From NCBI RefSeq assembly GCF_005222805.1, contig NZ_STGC01000005.1, positions 2,623,256 to 2,687,255 of the forward strand: DNA of 64,000 nt. Direction: 5' to 3'. This DNA comes from Devosia sp. FKR38 (GTDB taxonomy: Bacteria; Pseudomonadota; Alphaproteobacteria; Rhizobiales; Devosiaceae). A model generated the notes under the pieces. That model was not told the DNA's origin, did no database searches, and saw nothing but the letters and a program-made list of their open reading frames with translations. A program made the translations under genes and the position numbers. Positions 51,110 through 60,148 of this stretch are shown in pieces; position 1 is the first letter of the stretch; each line of letters begins with the position of its first letter.

Positions 51110-51376
51110 ATGCCATCGAGCTATTCCATCGGGGACCACTACGAAGCCTTTGCCAAGGAGCTGGTGGCCTCGGGCCGCTATGCCAGCGTCAGCGAAGTGC
51201 TGCGCGACGGCCTGCGCCTGATGGAAGAACGCGAAGCCCTGCGCGCCTGGAAACTGGCCGAGCTGAAGAAGGCCATCCAGGAAGGCCTCGACAGCGGCGA
51301 ACCCGAGCCAATGGAGAGCCTTGAGGAATTCCTGGCCGAAGCGCGTGCCCGCAAGGCCGTTGAAGATGCCGCTTAG
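51110..51376 (+). CDS. parD: ParD-type antitoxin
   Basis: This 88-residue protein has an N-terminal ribbon-helix-helix domain (YSIGDHYEAFAKELVASGRYASVSEVLRDGLRLMEERE) and an acidic C-terminal tail that would wrap ParE. It overlaps parE by 11 bases. It neutralises ParE and represses the operon. It lies 50 bases after nadB, where nadC would be expected in a nadABC operon. Confidence 0.88.
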   Translation: MPSSYSIGDHYEAFAKELVASGRYASVSEVLRDGLRLMEEREALRAWKLAELKKAIQEGLDSGEPEPMESLEEFLAEARARKAVEDAA

Positions 51377-51665
51377 GATTGAGCGTTCCGCGCTCGCCAA
51401 GCAGGATCTCTTCGAGATCTGGGATCACATCGTCCCCAACAGCCAAAAGGGCGCGACGCGCGTGCTGGGCGATATTTACGCGGCCTTCTCCATGCTGGCC
51501 GAGCATCCCCAGGCGGGCCGCACCCGGCCGGAACTGGGAGCAGAGCTCCGAAGCTACCCCGTCGCCGGCCATATCGTGTTCTACCGACACAGCGCCAGCA
51601 TCCTCGAAATCATCCGCATCCTGCACGCTGCCCGGGACATCGGCCCGGATCTGCTAGCCGAGTGA
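51366..51665 (+). CDS. parE: ParE-type toxin
   Basis: This 99-residue RelE/ParE-fold protein starts at MPLRIERSALAKQDLFEIW, overlapping parD by 11 bases. Typical features are LAEHPQAGRTRPELG and the C-terminal VFYRHSASILEIIRILHAARD. ParE toxins inhibit DNA gyrase. The stop directly abuts that of the convergent cytochrome c gene. Confidence 0.89.
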   Translation: MPLRIERSALAKQDLFEIWDHIVPNSQKGATRVLGDIYAAFSMLAEHPQAGRTRPELGAELRSYPVAGHIVFYRHSASILEIIRILHAARDIGPDLLAE

Positions 51666-52541
51666 TCACTCTGCCAGCAGATACGTCGCCACCGCGGTAC
51701 GATCTTCTGCTGTCCAATGCGATGTACCATCGGTGATCACTTCGCCCATGGCCTCGCCCAGCACGTCAAAGCCCGGCGTGAAGCCATCTTCCAGCGTCTG
51801 CGCCAGGCTGGCCACGTCATAGCCGGCTTCGACCAGCGCATCCCGCGTCAGCGACGGCGCCTTGCCGCCCGTGCCGCCCGGCGAGCCGGTGAGCAGGGCA
51901 CTGCGATCGATCGCCCCCACAATATTGCGCGGCGAATGGCAGGCCACGCAATGGGCCGGTCCCATGACCAGATATTTGCCGCGGTTGTATTCGTCCGACT
52001 GCGCCGGATTGGGCACGAAGCGGCCTGGCGAGAAGAACAGGTTCTTCCAGCCTGACATGGCGAGGCGAATATTGAACGGGAACGGAATCTGGCTTTCGGC
52101 CGCCGGCGTGCTGACCGGCACGGTCGCCATCAGCGCGGCATAGAGATCGGCAATCTCCTGGTCGCTCATCAGCGTATAGTTTTCATAGGGAAACGCCGGG
52201 TAGAGATTGCCCTGCGGCCCCATGCCATTGCTCATGGCATCGCTGAACTGCGCTAGGGTCCACTTGCCGATCCCCGCGTCGGGGTCGGAGGTAATATTGG
52301 GCGGAACGAAGCTGCCAAAGGGCGTACTGAGCCCGAAGCCGCCGGCCAGGAACCCGGTGCCGGCCTTTGTATTGGTGTGGCAGGCCACACAGCCCGCCAG
52401 CCGGATCAGATAATTGCCGCGCTCGACATCGCCCACCAGCGTCAGGTCGCGCGCCGGCCCCGTCACCGGCTTGAGCATATAGGCCGCCGTGCCGATCCCG
52501 AGTACGGCCACCACGGCCAGAGCCCATTTCCAACGCTGCAT
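51666..52541 (-). CDS. Membrane-anchored dihaem cytochrome c
   Basis: This 291-residue protein has an N-terminal membrane anchor or signal (WALAVVAVLGIGTAAYML) and two CxxCH haem sites, CVACH at about residue 51 and again at about 198. Each is followed by methionine-bearing segments (for example FSDAMSNGMGPQGNLYPAFPYENY) as possible axial ligands. Such proteins often serve as alcohol- or sulfur-compound dehydrogenase partners. The electron partner is not evident. A thioredoxin and a CcdA gene follow upstream, which would supply cysteines for haem attachment. Confidence 0.86.
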   Translation of the reverse strand: MQRWKWALAVVAVLGIGTAAYMLKPVTGPARDLTLVGDVERGNYLIRLAGCVACHTNTKAGTGFLAGGFGLSTPFGSFVPPNITSDPDAGIGKWTLAQFSDAMSNGMGPQGNLYPAFPYENYTLMSDQEIADLYAALMATVPVSTPAAESQIPFPFNIRLAMSGWKNLFFSPGRFVPNPAQSDEYNRGKYLVMGPAHCVACHSPRNIVGAIDRSALLTGSPGGTGGKAPSLTRDALVEAGYDVASLAQTLEDGFTPGFDVLGEAMGEVITDGTSHWTAEDRTAVATYLLAE

Positions 52542-52607
52542 GATCTCGCCCTCTTGTCCCAGAGGCGATACAAACAGACGGCGCGTGCCGACGCAATCAG
52601 GCTGGGA

Positions 52608-53024
52608 TCACGACCCCGCCAGATCGAGCAGCGCGGCGATCTGGTCTTGGCGCGTTTCGGCCACCAGACGCCCCAGCTCGGTCGTGCCGCGCATCAGCAC
52701 CAGCGTCGACCGCCGCGGGATGGCGAGGCTCTTGGCCAGTTCGCCATTGCCATACTTGTCCCAATCCACCCGCACGATCGGAATGGCCGCATATTTGGCC
52801 TCAGCCTTGGTCAGGTCATCGAGCACCCGCTGCTGGGCGGCGCAGGTGACGCACCAGCTGGCATAGAAATCGAGAAGAAACGGCTTGCCCCAGGCTTGCA
52901 GCTTGGCGAGATTTTCCTCGGAGTAATCGGCGATATCGAGGGCTGATGCGGGCGCCGTAAGGGCCGAGCTGGCGACGAGACCGGCCATGAGGGCCAGGAC
53001 GGCACGGCGATCGAGATGGGTCAT
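52608..53024 (-). CDS. Secreted thioredoxin-like protein (DsbD-C-like)
   Basis: This 138-residue protein has a signal peptide (MTHLDRRAVLALMAGLVASS, twin-Arg lacking, one RR) and the WCVTC redox pair in FYASWCVTCAAQQRVL, as in the C-terminal domain of DsbD. I chose the ATG at 53024 because GGAG lies six bases ahead. It lies 18 bases after a CcdA gene, which passes reducing power across the membrane to it. The pair replaces a full-length DsbD. Confidence 0.86.
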   Translation of the reverse strand: MTHLDRRAVLALMAGLVASSALTAPASALDIADYSEENLAKLQAWGKPFLLDFYASWCVTCAAQQRVLDDLTKAEAKYAAIPIVRVDWDKYGNGELAKSLAIPRRSTLVLMRGTTELGRLVAETRQDQIAALLDLAGS

Positions 53025-53042
53025 GTTGAGCTCCATGGATGT

Positions 53043-53759
53043 CTAGAGGCTGACGGAAAGTTCGGTGAACCAGCTCGGCAGCGTGGCAAGGGCCCAGCCC
53101 TCCACAACCCTGTCGAGATGAAAGACAATGGCCAGGCCAACCACGATCAGGCCGACGCCCAGAATGGTCTTGGCATGGGGCATGATCGCCGCAAGCGCCG
53201 AGCGGCGGCTGGCGATCAGCGAGCGCGCGCCATAGGACAGCGCCAGCATGACCGTGGCGGCACCGGCGGAGAACAGCACCATGATGGCGAGGGCCAGTCC
53301 GAGATTGTCGCCCTGAGCGGCCAGGCCAATGGCGCCACCCAGCGTCGGCCCGATACAGGGTGACCAGGCCAGGCCCAGCAGCGCCCCGGCGAGGAACTCG
53401 CCCAAGAGGCCGCGCCCCTCGACCTGCCCCATCATCTGCGTGCTGCCCGCGGCGGTGGCGCCGGCGAGGCGGGCAAAGCCCAACTGCGCCTGCGGCACCA
53501 GCTGGATGACGCCAAAGCCGACCATCAGCCAGCCGGCGGCCACGGCCAGCGTCTCCTGCGACAGGCCCGTGGCGCGGGTGATGGCGTAAATGGAAATGCC
53601 GGCGAGGGTGAAACTGACGGCGAGCCCTCCCGCCATGGCCAGCGGCCCCAGCCGATTGCGGGCCACCGAACTGGCAACGACCAAGGGCAACAGCGGCAGG
53701 ACGCAGGGATTGAGCAGCGTCAGCAGGCCCGCCGCATAGGCGAAAATCAGTTCGATCAC
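53043..53759 (-). CDS. CcdA-type thiol-disulfide membrane transporter
   Basis: This 238-residue protein has six membrane helices and the two redox cysteines expected of CcdA/DsbD-beta: NPCVLPLLP and SPCIGPTLGG. It shuttles electrons from cytoplasmic thioredoxin to the periplasm for cytochrome c maturation or thiol reduction. The GTG at 53759 is preceded by GAGGGG and is preferred over one six codons upstream. It forms an operon with the thioredoxin and cytochrome genes. Confidence 0.91.
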   Translation of the reverse strand: MIELIFAYAAGLLTLLNPCVLPLLPLVVASSVARNRLGPLAMAGGLAVSFTLAGISIYAITRATGLSQETLAVAAGWLMVGFGVIQLVPQAQLGFARLAGATAAGSTQMMGQVEGRGLLGEFLAGALLGLAWSPCIGPTLGGAIGLAAQGDNLGLALAIMVLFSAGAATVMLALSYGARSLIASRRSALAAIMPHAKTILGVGLIVVGLAIVFHLDRVVEGWALATLPSWFTELSVSL

Positions 53760-53861
53760 GGCATGCCCCTCGCGCACCTCGTCCAGATGATACGAAGAGC
53801 ATTCGGTTTTGGACCCGGCCGCGTTACAGGGGCCGGATCACCTCATCGTGACCAGCCGCCT

Positions 53862-54839
53862 TCAGGCGCCCAGAACGGCGTCCACTTCGGCCCGGGTCGG
53901 CGGCTTGCAACCCTTGCGGCCGCAGTTGATGCCGGCCACCACCGCGCCAAAGCGCAGCATTTCGGCCAGTTGCGCGTCGTCCAGGCCCGCCAGGGCGCCC
54001 GGCTTCAGCAGATCGCGCTCATTGAGCCAGGATAGCGTGCCGGCCATCAGGCTGTCGCCGGCGCCCACCGTGTCGCCGAACACTGGCGGCGCATAGATGG
54101 CGGCTGTCGCCGTACCGGCGGCGGTAAAGGCGCGCGAGCCCTTGTCGCCCAGCGTCACGATGACCAGCTGGCAATTGGGCCGCGCCAGCAGTTCGGCGGC
54201 GTGCTGGTCAATGCTCTTGGCGCTGTCGAGCGCCTCGAGATCTTCCTCGGAGACCTTCACCACATGGGCCAGATCCAGGAAGCGCGACAGCCGCGCCTTG
54301 TAGCCGGCAAAATCGTCGACCAGGCTCGGCCGCACATTGGGGTCGATGGAAATGGTCGCGCCCTTGGCTACGGCCGCCGCCACCACCTTGAGCCAGGCCT
54401 CGGCCTCGTCCGGCTTGATCGGGCAGAAGCCGCCGATCTGGTAGACCTCAAGCGTGTCGGGCAGCGCAGCAATCGCCTTGGCAGCATCGATGGCGCCATC
54501 GGCCGCGCGGTAGAAACCATAGCGCGCATTGTGATTGGCGTCGAAATTGATCACCGCCAGCGTGGTGTAGTCCTTGACGCGCTCGGGCAGCAGCGGCGTC
54601 ACGCCGGCCGCATGGAGCGGCCCCAGCAGATAATCGCCAAAGGCGTCGGCGGAGATGGGGCACAAAAAGCCGGTCGGATTGCCCAGCTTGGCCAGGGCAA
54701 TGGCGCAATTATAGGGCGAGCCGCCCTGATGGGCCGTCATGACGATCTGGTTTTCGCCATCGCGCCCGATCACGTCGCCGCCGGGGAGAACCACCTCGGC
54801 CTTGAGATCGATCAGGCTTTCGCCACCCACCACGAACAT
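53862..54839 (-). CDS. PfkB-family carbohydrate kinase (fructokinase-like)
   Basis: This 325-residue kinase shows the PfkB N-terminal signature (MTAHQGGSPYNCAIALAKLG) and the C-terminal catalytic motif GDTVGAGDSLMAGTL with the base Asp. It probably phosphorylates fructose or a related sugar acid. I chose the ATG at 54839 (MFVVGGESLIDLK). It is divergent from a TRAP transporter operon; a shared substrate is possible but not shown. Confidence 0.88.
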   Translation of the reverse strand: MFVVGGESLIDLKAEVVLPGGDVIGRDGENQIVMTAHQGGSPYNCAIALAKLGNPTGFLCPISADAFGDYLLGPLHAAGVTPLLPERVKDYTTLAVINFDANHNARYGFYRAADGAIDAAKAIAALPDTLEVYQIGGFCPIKPDEAEAWLKVVAAAVAKGATISIDPNVRPSLVDDFAGYKARLSRFLDLAHVVKVSEEDLEALDSAKSIDQHAAELLARPNCQLVIVTLGDKGSRAFTAAGTATAAIYAPPVFGDTVGAGDSLMAGTLSWLNERDLLKPGALAGLDDAQLAEMLRFGAVVAGINCGRKGCKPPTRAEVDAVLGA

Positions 54840-55069
54840 GCACTTTCTCCTCAAGCCGGCGCGCCCTGCGCATTTGTCAGCGACATATCATTTTTGCCCA
54901 GCCTGTCACCAGTGCGTTGCCGGGCCTGGCGGCGGCAAAGTGGATACTGAACGGGGTAAGCATCACCCTTTGTGTTGACCGCACGCCCGGTTGCTGTGCA
55001 ATCCTTGTCGAAAGCCACCAGCGCGGGATTTAACCCGCCAGAAGGGCAACGACATCAGGGGAGGAACAC

Positions 55070-55636
55070 GTGCAGGCATTGGCCACGCTCGTCCGCGCCA
55101 TCAGCGCGTTGAACAAATGGATCGGCGAAACTCTGTCCTGGCTCGCGCTGGTCTGCGTGCTGGTCTGTTTCGCGGTGGTGGTGCAGCGCTATATCTTCAG
55201 CACCAGCACGCTGTGGATGCAGGACCTCTATATCTGGGTCAGCGGCGCCATGTTCACCGGCGTCGCCGGCTTTGCCCTGATGCGCGACGATCATGTGCGG
55301 GTCGACATTTTCTATCGGCCTGCCTCGGTTCGCCGCAAGGCCATGGCAGATCTGTTCGGCGTCGTCGTGTTCCTGCTGCCCTTTATGTATGTAGTGTTCC
55401 ACTATGGCTGGCCCGCCATCGCCCGCTCCTGGAGCTATTACGAAGCCTCCAGCAATGTCGGCGGCATGCCGGGCCTGTTCGTGCTCAAGAGCTTCATCAT
55501 CGTTTTTGCAGTGCTGGTCGGCCTACAGGGCATTGCCATGGCAGCCCGCGCCATTCTGGTGCTGGCCGGCCAGGAGAACCTCTTGCCGCCCGGCCTGCGC
55601 TACACCCGGGATCATGACGCGGAGGTCGCCCTGTGA
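55070..55636 (+). CDS. dctQ: TRAP transporter small permease (DctQ)
   Basis: This 188-residue protein has four predicted membrane helices (about residues 20-45, 55-75, 95-118, 140-165), as in DctQ. The RDDHVRVDIFY segment after helix 2 is the family signature. It starts at GTG, with GGGGAGG before it, and overlaps dctM by four bases. It bridges the binding protein and large permease. Confidence 0.91.
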   Translation: MQALATLVRAISALNKWIGETLSWLALVCVLVCFAVVVQRYIFSTSTLWMQDLYIWVSGAMFTGVAGFALMRDDHVRVDIFYRPASVRRKAMADLFGVVVFLLPFMYVVFHYGWPAIARSWSYYEASSNVGGMPGLFVLKSFIIVFAVLVGLQGIAMAARAILVLAGQENLLPPGLRYTRDHDAEVAL

Positions 55637-57024
55637 GCCAGATCCTGATTGGCGAAATCCTCGCCTGCCTGATGTTCCTGGGCGTGATCGGCGTCTTGCT
55701 GATCGGCTTTCCGGTGGCCTTTTCCCTCGCCGGCACCGCCCTGATCTTTGGCCTCGTCGGCTGGTTGCTGGGCGTCTATGACCCGTCCAATTATGGCTCG
55801 CTGATTGGCCGCTATGTCGGGCTGATGAGCAGCGAAACCCTGGTGGCCGTGCCGCTCTTTGTGTTCATGGGGGTGATGCTGGAGCGCTCCGGCATTGCCG
55901 AGCGCCTGCTGCTGACCATGGGCAAGCTCTTCGGCAATCTGCGCGGGGGCCTGGGCATTTCGGTGGTCATCGTGGGCGCCATGCTGGCCGCCTCGACCGG
56001 CGTCGTCGGCGCCACTGTGGTGACCATGGGCCTGATCTCCCTGCCCGCCATGCTGCGCGCCGGCTATGATCCCAAGCTCGCCACCGGCGTTATCTGCGCC
56101 TCAGGCACGCTGGGCCAGATCATCCCACCCTCGACGGTGCTGATCTTCATGGGCGACATGCTCTCGGGCATCAATGCCCAGGTGCAGATGGAAAAGGGCA
56201 ATTTCGCGCCTGAACCCGTCTCCGTCGGCGCCCTGTTCGCCGGGGCCCTGCTGCCGGGCATCCTGCTGGTGATACTCTATCTGCTCTGGGTGATCTTCAA
56301 GGCCGTCACCGATCCCAAGTCCGCCCCGGCAACGCCCGTGCCCGAGGCCGAGAAGAAGGACCTCGGCCGCGAGGTTATGGTGGCCCTGGTGCCGCCGTTG
56401 CTGCTGATCGTGGCCGTGCTCGGCTCGATCCTGAAAGGCATCGCGACCCCGACCGAGGCCGCCTCGGTCGGCTCGGTGGGTGCCATGCTGCTGGCCATGG
56501 CCAACCGCAAGTTCACCCTGTCGATCCTGCGCCAGGCCGTGGTGTCGACCGCCACCATCACCTCGATGGTGTTCATCATCCTGTTCGGCGCCGCGGTGTT
56601 CTCGGTGGTGTTCCGCATGATGGGCGGCGACAATCTGGTGCATGCCTTCCTGTCCAGCATGCCGGGCGGCGCCATCGGCGCCACCATCATCGTGATGGCC
56701 ATCATGTTCATGCTCGGCTTTATCCTGGACACCTTCGAGATCATCTTCATCGTGATCCCGATCACCGCGCCGGTGCTGCTGACGCTGGGCGTCGATCCGA
56801 TCTGGCTGGGCGTGATGGTGGGCGTGAACCTGCAGACCAGCTTCCTGACGCCGCCCTTTGGCTTTTCGCTGTTCTATCTGCGCGGCGTGGCGCCTTCGAG
56901 CGTCACCACGACCATGATCTATCGCGGCGTGATCCCCTTTGTGGTCCTGCAGGTTGTGGCGCTGGCCATCCTCTTCCTGGTGCCGCAGCTGATCACCTGG
57001 CTGCCCGGCCTGCTCTACAAATAG
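55633..57024 (+). CDS. dctM: TRAP transporter large permease (DctM)
   Basis: This 463-residue protein has 12 or so helices and the DctM signatures: VPLFVFMGVMLERSGIAERL, GASTGVVGATVVTMGLISLPAML-like and ICASGTLGQIIPPS, then FTLGVDPIWLGVMVGVNLQTSFLTPPFG. It catalyses sodium-driven uptake of the solute delivered by the DctP-type protein. It starts at a GTG overlapping dctQ. A bidirectional terminator follows (57042-57069). Confidence 0.94.
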   Translation: MSQILIGEILACLMFLGVIGVLLIGFPVAFSLAGTALIFGLVGWLLGVYDPSNYGSLIGRYVGLMSSETLVAVPLFVFMGVMLERSGIAERLLLTMGKLFGNLRGGLGISVVIVGAMLAASTGVVGATVVTMGLISLPAMLRAGYDPKLATGVICASGTLGQIIPPSTVLIFMGDMLSGINAQVQMEKGNFAPEPVSVGALFAGALLPGILLVILYLLWVIFKAVTDPKSAPATPVPEAEKKDLGREVMVALVPPLLLIVAVLGSILKGIATPTEAASVGSVGAMLLAMANRKFTLSILRQAVVSTATITSMVFIILFGAAVFSVVFRMMGGDNLVHAFLSSMPGGAIGATIIVMAIMFMLGFILDTFEIIFIVIPITAPVLLTLGVDPIWLGVMVGVNLQTSFLTPPFGFSLFYLRGVAPSSVTTTMIYRGVIPFVVLQVVALAILFLVPQLITWLPGLLYK

Positions 57025-57041
57025 GCCGCAGGGGCACAGCA

Positions 57042-57069
57042 AAAAGCCCGGGCGCGAGCCCGGGCTTTT
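57042..57069. terminator. Bidirectional terminator between dctM and the TRAP binding-protein gene
   Basis: AAAAGCCCGGGC and GCCCGGGCTTTT pair perfectly over 12 bases with a GCGA loop. The A and T tracts serve both strands. Confidence 0.92.
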
Positions 57070-57087
57070 CTCTGCCGGCAGGGCCGG

Positions 57088-58188
57088 TCAGGTGTACTTG
57101 ATGTACTTTTCGCGGGCGACCAGGAAGGGCGCATCCGTGCCCTCGGTGCGTTCACGCAGCAGGTTGAAGGCAGAGATGAAGCTCTCGGCCGTTTCCTTGG
57201 TCAGCGCATCGCCGCCCTCGCGGATCTCGGCGATCACTTCCATGGCCGCCTTGGCGCCGGCTTCCAGGATTTCATCGGGGAAGCGGCGCACCTGCACGCC
57301 ATGCTCGCTGACCAGGGCGCGCAGCGCGCGCGGGTCATTGGCATACATGTCGGATGCCACATCGTCATAGGACGCCTGGGCGCAGACCGCGACGAGCTCC
57401 TGCAGATCCTCGGGCAGTTCGGCCAGCTTGGATTTGCTGACCACCAGTTCGGTGGCCAGGCCCGGCTCCACGAAGCTGGGGAAGTAGTAGTTCTTGGCCA
57501 CCTGGTAGAAGCCCAGCGCCAGATCATTGTAGGGACCGACGAATTCGGCCGCGTCGAGCGTGCCCGACTGCAGCGCGGCAAAGATTTCGCCTGCGGCCAT
57601 ATTGGTCACCGAGGCGCCCAGCTTGCCCCACACCTGGCCGCCCAGGCCCGGCGTGCGGAAACGCAGGCCCTGCAGGTCCGCCACGCCCGTCAGCTCGTTC
57701 TTGAACCAGCCGCCGGCCTGGGTGCCGGTGTCGCCGGACAGATAGCCCTTGAGGCCGAACTGGTCGTAGATCTTGTCCCACTGTTCCTGCCCGCCCAGAT
57801 AGCGCACCCAGGCCGCCAGTTCGCGGCTGGTCATGCCATAGGGCACGCCGGTGAAAAAGCTCAGCCCCTGGCTCTTGTTCTGCCAGTAATAGGCCGCGCC
57901 ATGGCTCATTTCGGCCGAGCCGTCGATGACGGCGTCGAGCGCCTGCAGGCCCGGCACCATTTCGCCAGCCGCAAAGACCTGCACGGTGAGCCGGCCGCCC
58001 GAGGCCTTGGTGATACGATCGGCCAGCTTCTGCGCGCCCACGCCGAGGCCGGGGAAATTCTTGGGCCAGGTGGTGACCATGCGCCAGGTGATATTGCCCT
58101 GCGCGATCGCCGGCGTCGCCAGCGTTGCAGCCGCTGCCGCCCCGATGGTCGCCACGGATGCGGATTTGAAGAACTCGCGTCTTTTCAT
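57088..58188 (-). CDS. TRAP transporter solute-binding protein, TakP-like
   Basis: This 366-residue protein has a Tat-like signal (MKRREFFKSASVATIGAAAA) and the DctP fold. The ligand-site region includes IFAALQSGTLDAAEFVGPYND and the AYYWQNKSQGLSFFTGVPYG block. This pattern resembles TakP-type binding proteins for 2-oxo acids, which dimerise by a long swapped helix. It is convergent with dctQM, an unusual but known layout; the ligand is not proven. Confidence 0.88.
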   Translation of the reverse strand: MKRREFFKSASVATIGAAAAATLATPAIAQGNITWRMVTTWPKNFPGLGVGAQKLADRITKASGGRLTVQVFAAGEMVPGLQALDAVIDGSAEMSHGAAYYWQNKSQGLSFFTGVPYGMTSRELAAWVRYLGGQEQWDKIYDQFGLKGYLSGDTGTQAGGWFKNELTGVADLQGLRFRTPGLGGQVWGKLGASVTNMAAGEIFAALQSGTLDAAEFVGPYNDLALGFYQVAKNYYFPSFVEPGLATELVVSKSKLAELPEDLQELVAVCAQASYDDVASDMYANDPRALRALVSEHGVQVRRFPDEILEAGAKAAMEVIAEIREGGDALTKETAESFISAFNLLRERTEGTDAPFLVAREKYIKYT

Positions 58189-58434
58189 TCTCTTCTCCCT
58201 TGTTTCATCCGCGCGTCGCGGCGCGAACGCTGTGTCGGTGCCACCTCTCCCAAAACGGCCCGATCCAGTGCCTGCTAGAAGACCAACCCCCAGCGGCGCT
58301 GTCCAGCACCATATTGCCGCTGACCAATCGAGCAGGGCCAAGATTCTTTTGCCGATGACGGATTAAACCGGCCGCTGCGGTGTTGATGCATGTACGGGCC
58401 ACAAACCGAGCCCGAACCAAGGAGGGATTATCCC

Positions 58435-58827
58435 ATGATGCTGCGTTCCATTCTGGCCGGCGCTGCCGCGCTCGCCCTGTTCGCCATGCCTGCCTTTGCT
58501 GCTGACTATGTCGGCGGCGCCGTCAAATCTGCCGACATCGGCGGCAAGATGGTGCTGACCGGCGCCAATGACATGACGCTCTATATTTTCGACAAGGACA
58601 CTGCCGGCGTCAGCAATTGCTATGACAAGTGCGCCGTCAACTGGCCGCCGCTGCTGGCCGATGCCGCTGCCAAGCCCGAGGGCGACTTCACCCTGGTCGA
58701 CCGCACCGACGGCACCAAGATGTGGGCCTACAAGGCCATGCCGCTCTATTTCTGGAAGGACGACATGAAGGCCGGCGACATCACCGGTGACGGCGTCGGC
58801 GGCGTCTGGCATCTTGCCGTAGAATAA
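58435..58827 (+). CDS. Secreted COG4315-type repeat protein
   Basis: This 130-residue protein has a signal peptide (MMLRSILAGAAALALFAMPA) without a lipobox. The rest contains the COG4315 pattern: GMTLYIFDKDTAGVSNCYDKCAVNWPPLL (key residues Tyr/Phe, Asp, two Cys) and GTKMWAYKAMPLYFWKDDMKAGDI. GGAGGG eight bases before the first of two ATGs sets the start. It precedes an ECF sigma factor by 14 bases and may be the sensed or controlled envelope protein. Function unknown. Confidence 0.8.
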   Translation: MMLRSILAGAAALALFAMPAFAADYVGGAVKSADIGGKMVLTGANDMTLYIFDKDTAGVSNCYDKCAVNWPPLLADAAAKPEGDFTLVDRTDGTKMWAYKAMPLYFWKDDMKAGDITGDGVGGVWHLAVE

Positions 58828-58841
58828 ACCCGGACCCTGCC

Positions 58842-59348
58842 TTGGACAGTTTTCTCGACCAGGTCGAAGCCTGTGTACCGGCCCTGCGGCGCTATGCCCG
58901 GGCGCTGACGCGCAATCTCGACCTGGCCGATGATCTGGTCCAGGACTGTCTGGAACGCGCCATCTCCCGGCGCGGGCTGTTCCGCCCGAGCGGACCGGTC
59001 CGCGCCTGGCTGTTCACGATCCTCCTTAACCTGCACCGCAACGGCCTGCGTGCCGCGCGCCATCAGGCCAGCACGGTGGATCTGGACAGCATTGCCGAAC
59101 CCGCGACCCCGGCGCCGCAACCGGGCCATCTGGCCCTGGCCGAAATGGCCCGCGCCATCGACGCCCTGCCACTGGAGCAAAAGGAAGCCTTGCTGCTTGT
59201 TGCCCTCGAAGGCCTGCCCTATGCGGAGGCCGCCGCCATCCTGAAGATTCCGCAAGGCACGCTGATGAGCCGGCTGGGCCGCGCCCGCGCCGCCCTGCGC
59301 CTGGCCACCGGCACGCCGGCCGAGCCGCATCTGAGGACGGTGAAATGA
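58842..59348 (+). CDS. ECF-family RNA polymerase sigma factor
   Basis: This 168-residue protein has region 2 (LADDLVQDCLERAISRRG) and region 4 (ALPLEQKEALLLVALEGLPYAEAAAIL, then GTLMSRLGRARAAL). It starts with TTG at 58842. It overlaps the anti-sigma gene by four bases. It would direct transcription of an envelope-stress regulon; I see no obvious GGAAC-type promoter in front of the operon. Confidence 0.9.
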   Translation: MDSFLDQVEACVPALRRYARALTRNLDLADDLVQDCLERAISRRGLFRPSGPVRAWLFTILLNLHRNGLRAARHQASTVDLDSIAEPATPAPQPGHLALAEMARAIDALPLEQKEALLLVALEGLPYAEAAAILKIPQGTLMSRLGRARAALRLATGTPAEPHLRTVK

Positions 59349-60145
59349 CCGAGATCACCCGCGACATGCTCATGGCTTATGCCGACGGCCAGCTCGAGGC
59401 CGACCAGCGCCTGCTGGTGGAGGCCCATCTGGCCGCCAATCCCGAAGCAGCGGCCGAGGTGGCCCTGCTGCAGCGCCAGTCCGACGCCATCCGGACCCTG
59501 TTTGCCCCTGCCGGCGCCGAGCCCGTGCCGACCCGCTTGCGCCCCACCCGCATCGCTGCCGACCTGCGCCGCCAGCAGCGTCGTCAATGGGGCTGGGCCG
59601 CCGCCGCCGTCATGCTGCTCAGCCTGGGCCTGGGCATTGGCTTTGCCGCCCGCCCGCTGTTTGACCCGCCGGCCAGCGCCACCCTGATTGCCGACGCCGT
59701 CAATGCCCACACCGTCTATGTCGCCGAGAGCCGCCACGCCGTCGAAGTGGGCAGCGCCGACAGCGAGCATCTCTCGACCTGGCTGTCCAACCGGCTCGAT
59801 ACGCATCTGGGCATGCCCGACCTTGCCGGCGAGGGCTTTGCCCTGGTGGGCGGGCGCCTCTTGCCCGGCGAACCCGACAAGGGCGGCCGCGCTGCCCAGC
59901 TGATGTATGAGGATGCCGACAAGCAGCGCATCACCGTCTATGTCACCGCCGCGCTGCCCGACGCCCGGCCCGCCTATCAATTGGCCAATTACCAGGGCGC
60001 CGAGGCCTTCTACTGGGCCAATGCGCGCATCACCTGCACGGTGGTGGGCACGCTGGCCCCCGAGCGCATGCAGGCGGTGTCCCGCGCTGTCTATACCCAG
60101 CTCAGCGAGGGCGACGTCACCGCCGCCCCGCCCTATCGCGGCTAG
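59345..60145 (+). CDS. Anti-sigma factor, transmembrane
   Basis: This 266-residue protein has a cytoplasmic sigma-binding region (residues 1-60, MLMAYADGQLEADQRLLVEAHLAANPE), one membrane helix at about residues 80-100 (WAAAAVMLLSLGLGIGFAA) and a periplasmic sensor half. There are no cysteines in the N-terminal part, so no zinc motif. It overlaps the sigma gene by four bases. It would hold the ECF sigma factor until an envelope signal is sensed. Confidence 0.9.
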   Translation: MTEITRDMLMAYADGQLEADQRLLVEAHLAANPEAAAEVALLQRQSDAIRTLFAPAGAEPVPTRLRPTRIAADLRRQQRRQWGWAAAAVMLLSLGLGIGFAARPLFDPPASATLIADAVNAHTVYVAESRHAVEVGSADSEHLSTWLSNRLDTHLGMPDLAGEGFALVGGRLLPGEPDKGGRAAQLMYEDADKQRITVYVTAALPDARPAYQLANYQGAEAFYWANARITCTVVGTLAPERMQAVSRAVYTQLSEGDVTAAPPYRG

Positions 60146-60148
60146 GCC

